From assembly GCF_002896855.1 (NCBI RefSeq), contig NZ_CP021850.1, positions 2,133,665-2,197,664 of the forward strand: a stretch of 64,000 nucleotides of DNA, written 5' to 3'. The notes beneath the pieces were generated by a model. The model saw nothing but the letters and a program-made list of their open reading frames with translations. It was not told the DNA's origin and did not search any database. A program made the translations under genes and the position numbers. The DNA is from Clostridium thermosuccinogenes. Its GTDB lineage: Bacteria; Bacillota; Clostridia; Acetivibrionales; DSM-5807. Positions 53,584 through 62,758 of this stretch are shown piece by piece. Each line of letters begins with the position of its first letter. Position 1 is the stretch's first letter.

Positions 53584-54318
53584 CTATATTGAGCTTAACA
53601 AAGTGCAAACCACATAATAGACAAGGGGCATGAAAATCGAGGGAAGCAAATTTCCCACCTTGATTTTCTTTATATCCAACATGTTTATTCCAATGCCCAT
53701 AATCAAAACACTTCCCACTATGGACATCTGGGTGATTACAGCTTCCGTAAGCCATGGTTTTATTATCCCCGCCAGCAAAGTAATACTGCCCTGGTAAATA
53801 AGCACGGGCAACGCGGAAAAGGCCACCCCTATTCCCATTGTAGTCGTAAAAATTATGGCAGTAACGCCATCTAAAATGGATTTGGCGAAGAGAGTACCTG
53901 CATCTCCCATCAATCCGTCTTCCAAAGAGCCAACTATAGCCATGGCTCCAACACAGTACACCAGGGTCGCAGTAACAAAACCCTGGGCAAAGCTGCCTCC
54001 GCTGCCGGCAACTTTTCTTTGAAACCACTCACCTAGCTTGTCCAGCTTTTGTTCGATGCTTAGAGCTTCTCCTGTCAGTCCGCCTGCAACAAGGCTCAGT
54101 ATCATGACCATTATGTACCGGCTTTTTATTCCTCCGTTTTCTGCAACATAAAAAATACCCTCCAATGTGCCGGAGATACCAATCATAACTACAGAAAGAC
54201 TTATAGCCTGCATAACCGTATTTTTAAATCTCTCGGAAAGCCCGTTTCTGGCAAAGACGCCCAGGGCACTTCCGGCAATTATTGCAGCCACATTGGCAAT
54301 AGTTCCTATACCAATCAT
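53584..54318 (-). CDS. DUF554 family membrane protein
   Basis: A protein of about 244 residues with seven or so helices. It begins MIGIGTIANVAAIIAGSALG, the DUF554 (YdfK/YqgA-like) opening. It has MQAISLSVVMIGISGTLEG, GSFAQGFVTATLVYCVGAMA and VGSVLIMGIGINML. A transporter or channel role is suspected for the family but unproven. A GGGGG site is followed by two ATGs; 54318 gives the better spacing. Frame up to 54360 lacks an RBS. Confidence 0.9.
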   Translation of the reverse strand: MIGIGTIANVAAIIAGSALGVFARNGLSERFKNTVMQAISLSVVMIGISGTLEGIFYVAENGGIKSRYIMVMILSLVAGGLTGEALSIEQKLDKLGEWFQRKVAGSGGSFAQGFVTATLVYCVGAMAIVGSLEDGLMGDAGTLFAKSILDGVTAIIFTTTMGIGVAFSALPVLIYQGSITLLAGIIKPWLTEAVITQMSIVGSVLIMGIGINMLDIKKIKVGNLLPSIFMPLVYYVVCTLLSSI

Positions 54319-54450
54319 CATTAAACCCCCTATCATTTCATTCTGCATGTATGCGAGCAAAGCATTTCCTTACAAGCCAATGGATGAAAAATGCTGTTAT
54401 AAATTGCTCATTACAAGCATTATAGCAACAAGTTGAATACTTTTCCATAC

Positions 54451-54478
54451 AAAAAAGGAGAAAGAAACCTTTCCCCTT
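54451..54478 (-). terminator. Terminator after the phospholipase-like gene
   Basis: GGAGAAAG and CTTTCCCC pair around a short loop, followed on the minus strand by a T-run (CCTTTTTTG). It lies about 190 nt past the gene's stop. Confidence 0.65.
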
Positions 54479-54670
54479 TAAATACCCTGTTTTAATAAAA
54501 CACCCTGTAAGTCTGATTATTCCAGCTGTTGGATTGGATTTTGACTAATCATTTTTTATCTTACGGTTGCTTTGATTGTTACAATTAAGAGTTCTTTTAC
54601 TAAACATCATCCTGGTAAAATGCATCTTTATACACATGGATTCCTCTGTTGAATTTAATTAAAATCATCT

Positions 54671-55390
54671 TTATACATGCCTTCGTGATATCTCCTTGTA
54701 AAAATTCAGGAGACAGCCTGCCGTGGTTTTTTGAGCGAGCGGCAGAGTGAACTTGGCTATGGTGTAATATTTTCTGTTATTATCTTTAATATTTTTCAGT
54801 TTCCTGTAGATTTTTACCGCAGTGCGGGCATTGCAGTGGATATAATCCTCTATGCTGCCCATATTATAATATCCGCCCCTATAGGCTGCATATCGCGATG
54901 AATACAGATAGGTTTTCCTTATGAATGCCTCATATTGATGATGGCTGGCCAGAAGCCGGATGCTGGCGTGCTGCGGTATGGTCATGTCCTGGACTATATG
55001 CACCGCAGCCCCAAGATAGAAAATGGCCTTTTCCGTATCCATGGCATTCCAATACCGAAGGGCATTTTCATAATATTCGCTTGCCAGCTTCACCGCATTG
55101 CTGCTTCCATAAAGTCCTCTTTTCCTGCTGGGGTCAAAAAAATGGTTTATGCTTTTGAAATCCTGATCTGCCCATACAACTCCGGCATTCAACTCCGCCA
55201 TGTGATCGTAAAAAAAGTAATATGCATCTTTATATCCGTCATTTTTCAATATATCCACCGCCCGGCGGTTTATATATTTATGTATGCCGGCTTCCACACG
55301 AACTATCCGCTTTTTGATGGGATTTATAAAAGCCAGCAGATATTTATATATCTTACCATAAGTTCGCTCTAATCTTCCGGCCATGTCCAC
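54671..55390 (-). CDS. Zinc-dependent phospholipase C-like protein, no signal peptide
   Basis: A 239-residue all-helical protein matching the zinc-dependent phospholipase C/S1-P1 nuclease fold. Metal ligands are recognisable in HKYINRRAVDIL, VVWADQDFKSINHFFDP, YLGAAVHIVQDMTIPQHAS (H-x3-D-x4-P-x-H) and ASHHQYEAFI. Known members are secreted and cut phosphatidylcholine. This one has a basic N-terminus without a visible signal peptide, so it is either cytosolic or exported in another way. GAGGAG precedes the ATG. A run of 8-bp repeats starts 40 nt upstream. Confidence 0.85.
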   Translation of the reverse strand: MDMAGRLERTYGKIYKYLLAFINPIKKRIVRVEAGIHKYINRRAVDILKNDGYKDAYYFFYDHMAELNAGVVWADQDFKSINHFFDPSRKRGLYGSSNAVKLASEYYENALRYWNAMDTEKAIFYLGAAVHIVQDMTIPQHASIRLLASHHQYEAFIRKTYLYSSRYAAYRGGYYNMGSIEDYIHCNARTAVKIYRKLKNIKDNNRKYYTIAKFTLPLAQKTTAGCLLNFYKEISRRHV

Positions 55391-55429
55391 TCCTCTTTCC
55401 GGTACAATCGCCTATATTTAATCTCTTAA

Positions 55430-55473
55430 TCATAAAATCATAAAATCATAAAATCATAAAATCATAAAATCAT
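55430..55473 (-). repeat. Five 8-bp tandem repeats (TCATAAAA) upstream of the phospholipase-like gene
   Basis: TCATAAAA is repeated five times without error from 55430 to 55469, followed by a partial copy. Read on the minus strand, every unit supplies TATGAT, a good -10 hexamer. The gene starts 40 nt downstream. Copy-number change here could move or multiply promoters. Confidence 0.9.
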
Positions 55474-55513
55474 ATCCAGCAGTTGATAATTCATAAAACA
55501 ATTCATAAACAAA

Positions 55514-55543
55514 AAAGTAAAGAGTATTCAAACTCTTTACTTT
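55514..55543 (-). terminator. cysK terminator
   Basis: AAAGTAAAGAGT and ACTCTTTACTTT form a 12-bp perfect stem with a 6-nt loop; on the minus strand TTTTTTGTTT follows. It is 45 nt past the cysK stop. Confidence 0.85.
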
Positions 55544-55588
55544 AATATGCCAAATTTCATTAAATTAAATTCATTTCTGCGATAATTC

Positions 55589-56524
55589 TTATTCTTCCTG
55601 GAACAGAACCGTCGACAGATATCTTTCACCGGTGTCGGGAAGGACAACCACTATAGTTTTTCCTGCATTCTCAGGCCTCTTGGCGATTTGTGTTGCTGCG
55701 TACAAAGCAGCGCCGGAAGATATTCCAACCAGCAATCCCTCGGCTTTTGCAACCTTTCTTGAGGTTTCCATTGCTTCCTCATTCTTTACCTTGAATATTT
55801 CATCAATTATCTTGGTATTGAATATTGCAGGAACAAAACCTGCTCCGATACCCTGTATCTTATGCGGTCCCGGCTTACCTCCGGACAAAACCGGCGAATC
55901 ATTAGGTTCTACAGCGACGATTTTAACATTGGGATTTCTCTGCTTCAATACTTCCCCAACCCCTGTTACAGTTCCGCCTGTTCCTACTCCTCCAACAAAT
56001 ATATCCACTTTGCCGTCGGTATCCCTCCAGATTTCTTCTGCGGTAGTCCTTCTGTGAATTTCAGGGTTGGCTGGGTTTTCAAACTGCTGGGGAATAAACG
56101 AATTTGGTATCTCCTTTGCCAGCTCCTTGGCTTTTTCTATAGCGCCCTTCATGCCTGCCGCTCCCGGAGTAAGCACCAGCTCTGCACCCAGAGCTTTTAA
56201 CAGATTTCTTCTTTCAATGCTCATCGTATCCGGCATTGTGAGTATCAGCCTGTATCCTTTGGATGCCGATACAAAAGCCAGAGCTATACCGGTATTTCCA
56301 CTGGTAGGTTCGATTATAACGGTTCCCTCTTTTATCAGCCCTCTTTCTTCCGCATCCTTTATCATTGCATATCCGATCCTGTCTTTAACGCTTCCTGCTG
56401 GGTTAAAATATTCTAGTTTTGCAATAAGCCGGGCTTCTATGTTGTTTTGCTTGTTATAGTTTGACAGTTCTAACAGTGGAGTATTGCCTATCAGATCCGT
56501 TAACTTCTTTGCTATCTTAGCCAT
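55589..56524 (-). CDS. cysK: Cysteine synthase A
   Basis: A 311-residue O-acetylserine sulfhydrylase, PLP fold type II. It has [14 protein letters not shown], the PLP lysine in [14 protein letters not shown], the substrate loop [29 protein letters not shown] and the C-terminal [14 protein letters not shown] with [13 protein letters not shown]. It makes cysteine from O-acetylserine and sulfide. Single gene with its own terminator. Its neighbourhood is sulfur-related (metNIQ and larE follow), and the two TauE/SafE halves are in the same window. Confidence 0.96.
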   Translation of the reverse strand: MAKIAKKLTDLIGNTPLLELSNYNKQNNIEARLIAKLEYFNPAGSVKDRIGYAMIKDAEERGLIKEGTVIIEPTSGNTGIALAFVSASKGYRLILTMPDTMSIERRNLLKALGAELVLTPGAAGMKGAIEKAKELAKEIPNSFIPQQFENPANPEIHRRTTAEEIWRDTDGKVDIFVGGVGTGGTVTGVGEVLKQRNPNVKIVAVEPNDSPVLSGGKPGPHKIQGIGAGFVPAIFNTKIIDEIFKVKNEEAMETSRKVAKAEGLLVGISSGAALYAATQIAKRPENAGKTIVVVLPDTGERYLSTVLFQEE

Positions 56525-56656
56525 AATGCTACCTCCAATTTATATCTTACTATTCTTATCGGTTTTTATGGTTTTATTTTATATTTATTATTCAAAATTG
56601 TCAATAGCTACTAAAAAATTATTTTTATAACCTGTTTCATGCATACCCTGAAAGTA

Positions 56657-56695
56657 AAACAAAATCCCGGATGGTTTCCCAAGGATTTTGTTTTC
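56657..56695 (-). terminator. Terminator after the 51-residue ORF
   Basis: AAAACAAAATCC and GGATTTTGTTTT pair closely, with a short loop, 25 nt beyond the small gene. The T-rich tails make it effective in both directions. Confidence 0.8.
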
Positions 56696-56718
56696 TTACT
56701 ATTCATATCTTTTTATCA

Positions 56719-56874
56719 TTAGTTCCTTTTCTTTCCTTCCTCTTTTGCATATCTTTCCATTATAGCTTCCAGCTCTTTCTCCGCATTGGATTTGTCCCTC
56801 ATTTCATTTCTTCTGAAAGGAAAAGTGTTGAGCATTTGAGTGCTTATTCTATTGATAAAATTGGCAAACCTCAT
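56719..56874 (-). CDS. Small conserved-looking 51-residue protein
   Basis: ATG at 56874 with AGGAGGTATGCAAT directly upstream (ideal RBS) and a stop at 56719, followed by a terminator. The protein begins MRFANFINRISTQMLNTF and is basic in the middle (PFRRNEMRDKSN), then a charged helix (AEKELEAIMERYAKEEGKKR). No membrane segment. It is too short for routine ORF calling. I do not recognise it; the RBS and terminator make it a real gene. Confidence 0.7.
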   Translation of the reverse strand: MRFANFINRISTQMLNTFPFRRNEMRDKSNAEKELEAIMERYAKEEGKKRN

Positions 56875-57149
56875 ATTGCATACCTCCTGATGCCTTTCCT
56901 CTCTTTTAGCGTCATGTCATGCTTTTCATTCATGTTTTGCATTGCTTTGATAATTTGAAAACCCCTATGCTTTCTATAGCAAATAACACAAGCTTTTTAG
57001 CGACATCCTTATTATTAAACTAAAAACTTTATATATACACTATAGTGTTTTCGTTTTAAATGACCGATAATTTTATCCATTGTGAGGAATAATTCCACCC
57101 ACAGTTCTTTTTGAATTATGGCGTCCTGCAAATCAGCCTTGATGTTACA

Positions 57150-57194
57150 AAAAAAACTATCCAGGGAGTATTGCTTCCCGGGATAGTTTTTTTT
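57150..57194. terminator. Bidirectional terminator after metQ
   Basis: AAAACTATCC-AGGGAG and CTTCCCGGGATAGTTTT form a long stem with A/T runs on both sides, 40 nt beyond the metQ stop. Confidence 0.85.
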
Positions 57195-57234
57195 GACTAC
57201 TTGATGATTTGGAGCAAATATTTCTATTTATATA

Positions 57235-58041
57235 TTAGAATGCAGGAATAGTTGAATCCCCGAAATTTTCTTTAAGGAATTTCCTTACAGTTTCGGAATT
57301 AAGAGCTTTTGCCAGCTCCTTTATTGCCGGATCATCTTTGTTATCAGGCCTTACTACAAGTACATTGGGGAATGGGGAATCCTTGTCCTCCATGAATATT
57401 GAATCCTTAATGGGATCGAGGCCGCCATCCAAAGCATAGTTGGTGTTTATAACAGCCAGATCCACATCCGGCAGGACTCTTGGGAGCTGTGCAGCTTCCA
57501 GTTCTTTGAACTGGAGATTTTTCGGATTTTCAACGATATCCTTTGGTGTCTGGATAAGTTCATCCTCATCCTTCAGTTTGATGAGGCCCTGCTTTTGGAG
57601 CAATATAAGTGCCCTTCCTTCATTTGTCGGATCGTTAGGTATAGCTACAATGGCTCCGTCTTGCAGTTCATCCACCGACTTTATCTTTTCGGAATAAGCG
57701 CCCATCGGCTCTATATGGACTTCTGCGGCAACCACCAGCTCCATATTGTTTTCCTTTGCAAAGTTCTCCATGTAAGGCGTGTGCTGAAAGAAGTTGGCAT
57801 CCAGCTGCTTATCATTAAGCGCTGTGTTTGGTGTGACATAATCAGTCATTTCCTTTATCTCCAGCTCAATACCCTTCTCCTCAAGAATCGGTTGGATTTC
57901 TTTAAGAATAAGTGCATGGGGAGTAGGACTGGCACCTACCACCAGCTTGGTTTTCTTCCCTGAATTTCCGGAAGTGCAACCAGAAAAGGCAAATACAGAA
58001 ATTGCCATAATAATCGACAAAGCAACTAATATTTTCTTCAT
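57235..58041 (-). CDS. metQ: Methionine ABC transporter substrate-binding lipoprotein
   Basis: A 268-residue NlpA/MetQ family lipoprotein. The signal peptide ends in the lipobox FSGC (VFAFSGCTSG). It shows VVGASPTPHALILKEIQPIL, the DKQLDANFFQHTPYM region typical of MetQ, and DPTNEGRALILLQKQGLI. It captures methionine on the outer face for MetNI. Start at 58041 with AAAGGAGTG 7 nt upstream; a GTG at 58050 overlaps that site. It lies 350 nt after metI, a large gap for one transporter operon, so it may have extra expression. Confidence 0.94.
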   Translation of the reverse strand: MKKILVALSIIMAISVFAFSGCTSGNSGKKTKLVVGASPTPHALILKEIQPILEEKGIELEIKEMTDYVTPNTALNDKQLDANFFQHTPYMENFAKENNMELVVAAEVHIEPMGAYSEKIKSVDELQDGAIVAIPNDPTNEGRALILLQKQGLIKLKDEDELIQTPKDIVENPKNLQFKELEAAQLPRVLPDVDLAVINTNYALDGGLDPIKDSIFMEDKDSPFPNVLVVRPDNKDDPAIKELAKALNSETVRKFLKENFGDSTIPAF

Positions 58042-58388
58042 ACAATTCACTCCTTTAATTTTAGTTTAATAATCTGGGCACCCTTAACTACAGCCCTGAA
58101 ATTTATATTTAAATTTGGCAAAATTGCCATTATTAAATATCATGACAAATTATCAATGCTGCTTTTTCTCTACACACTTATGTAATAATAATTCTAAGCA
58201 AAGGCATATCATCCCATATATGTATTTATCTGGTGATGTTTGTTGAAATAACAAATACTCATCAAGATGCAACAACATATGCCGACTCATATCTGCAAAC
58301 CTTTGCAGATTATGATATTGGCAGTTCTATGCAAGCACCGGTTTGTATTGGTTTGAATTGCTGATATAAACATTTTTGAGATGTGTCC
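58042..58388. other. Gap between metI and metQ, no gene seen
   Basis: About 347 nt of AT-rich sequence between two genes of one transporter. No SAM riboswitch or T-box core was recognised here or upstream of metN. It could hold a separate metQ promoter, allowing more binding protein than permease. Confidence 0.4.
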
Positions 58389-59072
58389 TCATCTCTTGTC
58401 AAATTTCTTTGAAAGTGCGTTGCCTGCGGCTTGGATAATTTGAACCAATATAATAAGTACAATTATGGTCGCAACCAATACATCATTCTGAAACCTCTGA
58501 TAGCCATATCTTACGGCTACATCCCCCAGGCCTCCTGCGCCAATAGCTCCGGCCATGGCTGAATATCCCAGTATGCTTATAACCGTGGTGGTTATGTCCA
58601 ATATCAGCGATGGCATGGCTTCCGGTATCATAACCTTGAATATCACCTGGGGTATGGTGGCACCTACCGACAGGGAGGCTTCTATTACACCCCAATCAAC
58701 TTCCCTTAAGGATGACTCTATTATCCTGGCGACAAAAGGTGCAGCGGCTATGGAAAGCGGTACAATTGCAGCCGTTGAGCCGATTGTAGTTCCGACAATC
58801 AACCTTGAAAGGGGAAACAATGCTATTATCAGTATTATAAAGGGTATGGAGCGGGTGATATTGACAATGGAGCCCAATATATTGTTTAAACGGGGTTTTT
58901 CCCATATATGCCCCGTATCTGTTATTACAAGTATCACACCCAGGATAAAACCCAGTATTACCGAAAAAAGTGTTGAGAAAAAGACCATATAAAGAGTTTC
59001 CCCAATGGCTGGCAATATCAAGTCCAGCAAATATTCAGCATATTCCCATAATTGTTCACTATCAGATGACAT
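58389..59072 (-). CDS. metI: Methionine ABC transporter permease
   Basis: A 227-residue permease with five helices. It starts with ILPAIGETLYMVFFSTLFSVILG and contains the ABC permease (EAA) loop, VGATIPQVIFKVMIPEAMPSL. MetI transports methionine with MetN. Its start overlaps the end of metN by 11 nt, so the two are coupled. Confidence 0.95.
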   Translation of the reverse strand: MSSDSEQLWEYAEYLLDLILPAIGETLYMVFFSTLFSVILGFILGVILVITDTGHIWEKPRLNNILGSIVNITRSIPFIILIIALFPLSRLIVGTTIGSTAAIVPLSIAAAPFVARIIESSLREVDWGVIEASLSVGATIPQVIFKVMIPEAMPSLILDITTTVISILGYSAMAGAIGAGGLGDVAVRYGYQRFQNDVLVATIIVLIILVQIIQAAGNALSKKFDKR

Positions 59073-60084
59073 TTTCCGTCAGCACCTCAATTCTCACGTT
59101 ATTCTCAGTCAGATAATTTTCTGCTGCAATTATGCTCTCCCTGTCACCGGAAAGCTTTATAAGCAGGATCCCCACCTGGGTATTTTGTATATTTTCTATA
59201 TTTCCGGCTATTATGTTGGCATCTATGTTGAATTTCTTGACCATTTGGGAAATTACAGGTTCACCGGTAATGCTTCCTACGAAAGATGCCCTTAATATTT
59301 CGTCTCCATGGGAATCTCTGTCCGAAAGGATTCCGTCAGGAAGTTCAGCCATCATATCCTTCAAAAACTTTTTAGAAGTCAGCGTCCTGGGATTGGAAAA
59401 AACATCTATCACCGAACCGTATTCCACTATTATACCGTTTTCCATGACGGCTACCTTGTCGCAGAGCTTTTTTATTACATTCATCTCATGGGTGATAACC
59501 ACGATGGTTATGCCAAACTGTTGATTAATGTTCTTTAAAAGCTTCAATATGGAATCGGTGGTGGTAGGGTCCAGTGCTGATGTGGCTTCATCTGACAGGA
59601 TAATGTCCGGATTGTTGGCCAGGGATCTGGCTATTCCCACCCTTTGCTTCTGACCTCCGGACAGCTGGGCCGGATAGACATTCCTTTTTTCCGTCAATTC
59701 CACCACTTCCAGCAAATGATCCACTCTTTTTTTTATTTCTGATTCCGGTATTTTGGATATTCTCAATGGGAAGGCTATGTTATCGTAAACCGTCGAATTC
59801 ATAAGGAGGTTAAAGTGTTGGAAGATCATCCCTATCTTTTTCCTTACCTCTCGCAGCTCGGCGGATTTAAGCTTCGTCACGTCCTTGCCGTTTACGACAA
59901 CCTCTCCCGAATCAGGCACTTCAAGCATGTTTATACACCTGACGAGGGAAGATTTGCCAGCTCCGCTCAGGCCTATTATGCCAAATATCTCTCCGTCGCT
60001 GATGGTAAGATTTATATTATTCAGAGCGTTTACTCTGCCATTCTGAGTATTGTAACTTTTACTCAGATTTCTTATCTCTATCAA
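59062..60084 (-). CDS. metN: Methionine ABC transporter ATP-binding protein
   Basis: A 340-residue ATPase. It has Walker A GLSGAGKSSL, the signature LSGGQKQRVGIARSL, Walker B DIILSDEATSALDP and the switch His in VITHEM. A C-terminal NIL domain (about 265-340) gives methionine-dependent inhibition in known MetN proteins. It is first in metNI and lies 64 nt after larE on the same strand. The NIL domain fixes the methionine family against other ABC importers. Confidence 0.95.
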   Translation of the reverse strand: MIEIRNLSKSYNTQNGRVNALNNINLTISDGEIFGIIGLSGAGKSSLVRCINMLEVPDSGEVVVNGKDVTKLKSAELREVRKKIGMIFQHFNLLMNSTVYDNIAFPLRISKIPESEIKKRVDHLLEVVELTEKRNVYPAQLSGGQKQRVGIARSLANNPDIILSDEATSALDPTTTDSILKLLKNINQQFGITIVVITHEMNVIKKLCDKVAVMENGIIVEYGSVIDVFSNPRTLTSKKFLKDMMAELPDGILSDRDSHGDEILRASFVGSITGEPVISQMVKKFNIDANIIAGNIENIQNTQVGILLIKLSGDRESIIAAENYLTENNVRIEVLTENVI

Positions 60085-60148
60085 CCCACTTCAACCCCTT
60101 TTATCCAATATGTATATCTGAACTATAAGACTTTTATCCACTTTGCAT

Positions 60149-60976
60149 CTACTTCCCGCTATCAGACTTTATGTCTAAGGTTTCATTCATGCTTCCTGTT
60201 CTGTAGCCTTTAAGGTCAAGGGCAGTATATCTGAACCCTATCTTTTTGAATTCCTCATAGACCTTATCCATAAGTTCCCCGTTATAGAATTTTTCCCGCT
60301 CGCTTCTGGATACCTCAATCCTTGCTATATCACCATGATGGCGAACTCTAACCTGCTTAAATCCCAGATCCAGCAAGAATTGCTCTGCCTTATCCACCAT
60401 TTCCAGCTTCTCTTTTGTTATCTCCTGGCCATAAGGGAACCTTGATGAAAGACAAGCAAAGGAAGGTTTGTCCCAGGTAGGCAGATTCATTTCCTTTGAA
60501 AGCTTCCTTATTTCCTCTTTGGTCAGCATGGCTTCTTTAAGAGGGCTTACAACCCCCAGTTCTTTGATAGCCTGCATACCGGGTCTGTAGTCTCCAAGGT
60601 CATCATAATTGGAACCGTCCAACACATATTTTATGTTGTTCTGCTTGGCTATTTCCCATATCTTGGTAAACAGTTCGTTCTTACAGAAGTAGCACCTGTT
60701 CACGGGATTTTCCTTAAAACCTTCAATCTCCAGCTCTTCCGATGAAATTACTATGTGCCTTACCCCCAGTTCCTTTGCGAAGGCTACGGCTTCCTTGAAT
60801 TCCCTTTCCGGATAAGTGGACGAGGTGGCTGTGACGGCCACGGCATTATCCCCCAATACGTCATAAGCTGTTTTCAATAGAAAGGTGCTATCGACACCTC
60901 CGGAAAATGCTACCGCAACACTGCCCATGTTTTTCAGATTCTCTTTCAATTTTTCAAATTTATCATAAACCTGCAT
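60149..60976 (-). CDS. larE: LarE-type ATP-dependent sulfur transferase
   Basis: A 275-residue PP-loop enzyme. The N-terminal motif is VAFSGGVDSTFLLKTA. LarE uses ATP to insert sulfur into the nickel-pincer cofactor precursor. Cysteines C95 and C98 (NRCYFCKN) and C175 (PSFACLSSRF) match the three-cysteine form that holds a [4Fe-4S] cluster, in which the enzyme need not sacrifice its own sulfur. C175 corresponds to the sacrificial Cys of Lactobacillus LarE. The start at 60976 has AAGGGGTG upstream. No larB, larC or larA is present in the window. Confidence 0.9.
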   Translation of the reverse strand: MQVYDKFEKLKENLKNMGSVAVAFSGGVDSTFLLKTAYDVLGDNAVAVTATSSTYPEREFKEAVAFAKELGVRHIVISSEELEIEGFKENPVNRCYFCKNELFTKIWEIAKQNNIKYVLDGSNYDDLGDYRPGMQAIKELGVVSPLKEAMLTKEEIRKLSKEMNLPTWDKPSFACLSSRFPYGQEITKEKLEMVDKAEQFLLDLGFKQVRVRHHGDIARIEVSRSEREKFYNGELMDKVYEEFKKIGFRYTALDLKGYRTGSMNETLDIKSDSGK

Positions 60977-61407
60977 TATATACACCCCTTAAAATTATCG
61001 GTTTTCCCTGTTTTTAATCTTTTCACAGCTATTATCAGTTTTTTGAAAATTAATTGGTATTCTTTCTTACATGATATTCATATGTAATTCCAACTATACC
61101 TATATGTTTAATATAATAAAATGCATCTCCCTCTCTGTCAATAATGTTCCTATAAATATTTCTATCTATTATACAATAAACATTGGGTATTGTTAATGCT
61201 TTATATCAAATTAAAAAGAGAGAAATCTATCATAATGACAAAGTTTAATTGAAAAAGTTATTTCCACCCCAAATTCATAGACAGTGGAATTTAGTTTTGC
61301 AAATCGCTAGAAATGAGAAAGGTGGAAGTTACTTTTGCAAAGATCACACTGTTCCTATTTTCTTGTGAAAGCTGGAATATTGTCTCTCAAAAAGCTATGA
61401 TATATAT

Positions 61408-62758
61408 GGTGGTGCCTCTGAAGGGGGTACATATATGCGTGGCTTTAAACATTTGAGTCAGGAAGAAAGAAATATAATTGAACAAAGGTTAATCAGCAGG
61501 AAATCATTCAAAAGCATAGCACGCGAGCTTGGAAAGGACCCAACCACGATATCCAAGGAAGTGAAGAACCATATCCAATTTAGGAAAACCGGCTGTTATG
61601 GAAGAGTGTTCAATGATTGTAAACATCGTATTGGTTGCCCTGTTAAGCATCTTTGCGGCAGTTTGCGTTGTAGCCGTTATTGTCGCGCTTGCAAGTCTCG
61701 CATGTGTTCATCACTATGTCATGAGTATCAACAGGAAATTTGTCCCAAGCTTTCGAAGCCGCCCTATGTTTGTAATGGTTGTGAAGACAAACAGTCTTGT
61801 ACATTAGAGAAGAGGATTTATTCTGCAACACATGCACAAAGAGAATACGAGACAGTACGCTCTGAGTGCCGTCAGGGTTTACAAATCACTGAAGAAGAAG
61901 CGATAAGATTGGATTCCATTATTAGCCCGCTGCTAATTAAAGGCCAGTCACTCCACCATATATGCATTAACCATGCTGATGAAATCATGCTCGATGAACG
62001 CACACTCTACAACTATGTGGACAAGGGTATCTTTACAGCAAAAAATATCGATATGCCAAGAGTTGTACGTATGGGCAGACGTAAAAAGGGAAAAGACCAG
62101 TTCAAAGTGGATAAAAAATGCCGAATAGGCCGAACTTATCAAGACTTTCTTAAATTTATGCAAGAGCATCCGGACCTTCCCGTAGTGGAAATGGACACGG
62201 TAATAGGAAGAATAGGCGGCAAAGTCCTGCTGACACTGCATTTTACTGTCCCACAGCTCATGCTCGCATTCATTAGAGATGCTAATACCTCCCAATCTGT
62301 CATTGATATCTTTGATCAGCTTTACCTGGAACTAGGCCCGGATACCTTCCGCAAATTGTTCCCGGTATTACTTTGTGACAACGGCAGTGAGTTCTCGAAT
62401 CCGTCCGCTATTGAATTCGATTCACATGGGCAACGCAGAACCTGTGTATTCTACTGTAATCCGCTGGCTCCTTACCAGAAAGGCGCAGCAGAAAACAACC
62501 ATGCTTTGATTAGACGCATTATCCCAAAGGGTACTTCTCTTGATGAGTTTACTCAGCGGGACATAACTCTTATGATGAACCATATCAACTCGTACAGTCG
62601 ACTGAATCTCGGGGATAAAACCCCTTATTGGGCTTTTGGATTGCTCTACGGGGAAGAAATATTAAGAAGGATGAATGTAGAACTCATCCCGACAGATAAT
62701 GTCACCCTGCATTCATCCCTTCTTAAGAAATAAATATTAAATAACCAGAGGCACCACC
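61408..62758 (+). mobile_element. IS30-family insertion sequence
   Basis: About 1.35 kb, bounded by the perfect 13-bp inverted repeat GGTGGTGCCTCTG (61408-61420) and CAGAGGCACCACC (62746-62758). It encloses one transposase gene. Length and layout fit IS30. Flanking bases (TAT and AGC) show no obvious short target duplication, perhaps because the repeats extend further than I can define. Confidence 0.85.
61435..62733 (+). CDS. IS30-family transposase, intact
   Basis: A 432-residue transposase. It has the N-terminal HTH (FKHLSQEERNIIEQRL, KSFKSIARELGKDPTTISKEV), a Cys-rich zinc-binding region (CPVKHLCGSLRC, CRACKSRMC) and the DDE catalytic core with EMDTVIGRIGG, LLCDNGSEFSNP and KGAAENNHALIRR. 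It continues to the family end (YWAFGLLYG). All catalytic residues are present and there is no frameshift. It is the only transposase gene in the window. Confidence 0.95.
   Translation: MRGFKHLSQEERNIIEQRLISRKSFKSIARELGKDPTTISKEVKNHIQFRKTGCYGRVFNDCKHRIGCPVKHLCGSLRCSRYCRACKSRMCSSLCHEYQQEICPKLSKPPYVCNGCEDKQSCTLEKRIYSATHAQREYETVRSECRQGLQITEEEAIRLDSIISPLLIKGQSLHHICINHADEIMLDERTLYNYVDKGIFTAKNIDMPRVVRMGRRKKGKDQFKVDKKCRIGRTYQDFLKFMQEHPDLPVVEMDTVIGRIGGKVLLTLHFTVPQLMLAFIRDANTSQSVIDIFDQLYLELGPDTFRKLFPVLLCDNGSEFSNPSAIEFDSHGQRRTCVFYCNPLAPYQKGAAENNHALIRRIIPKGTSLDEFTQRDITLMMNHINSYSRLNLGDKTPYWAFGLLYGEEILRRMNVELIPTDNVTLHSSLLKK

Noticed and set aside
58042-58388. Considered a SAM riboswitch or T-box before metQ
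   Set aside because: No S-box core (AGAGAGGUGGAGGG-like) or T-box core (GGGUGGUACCGCG) is present in the gap or before metN and larE.
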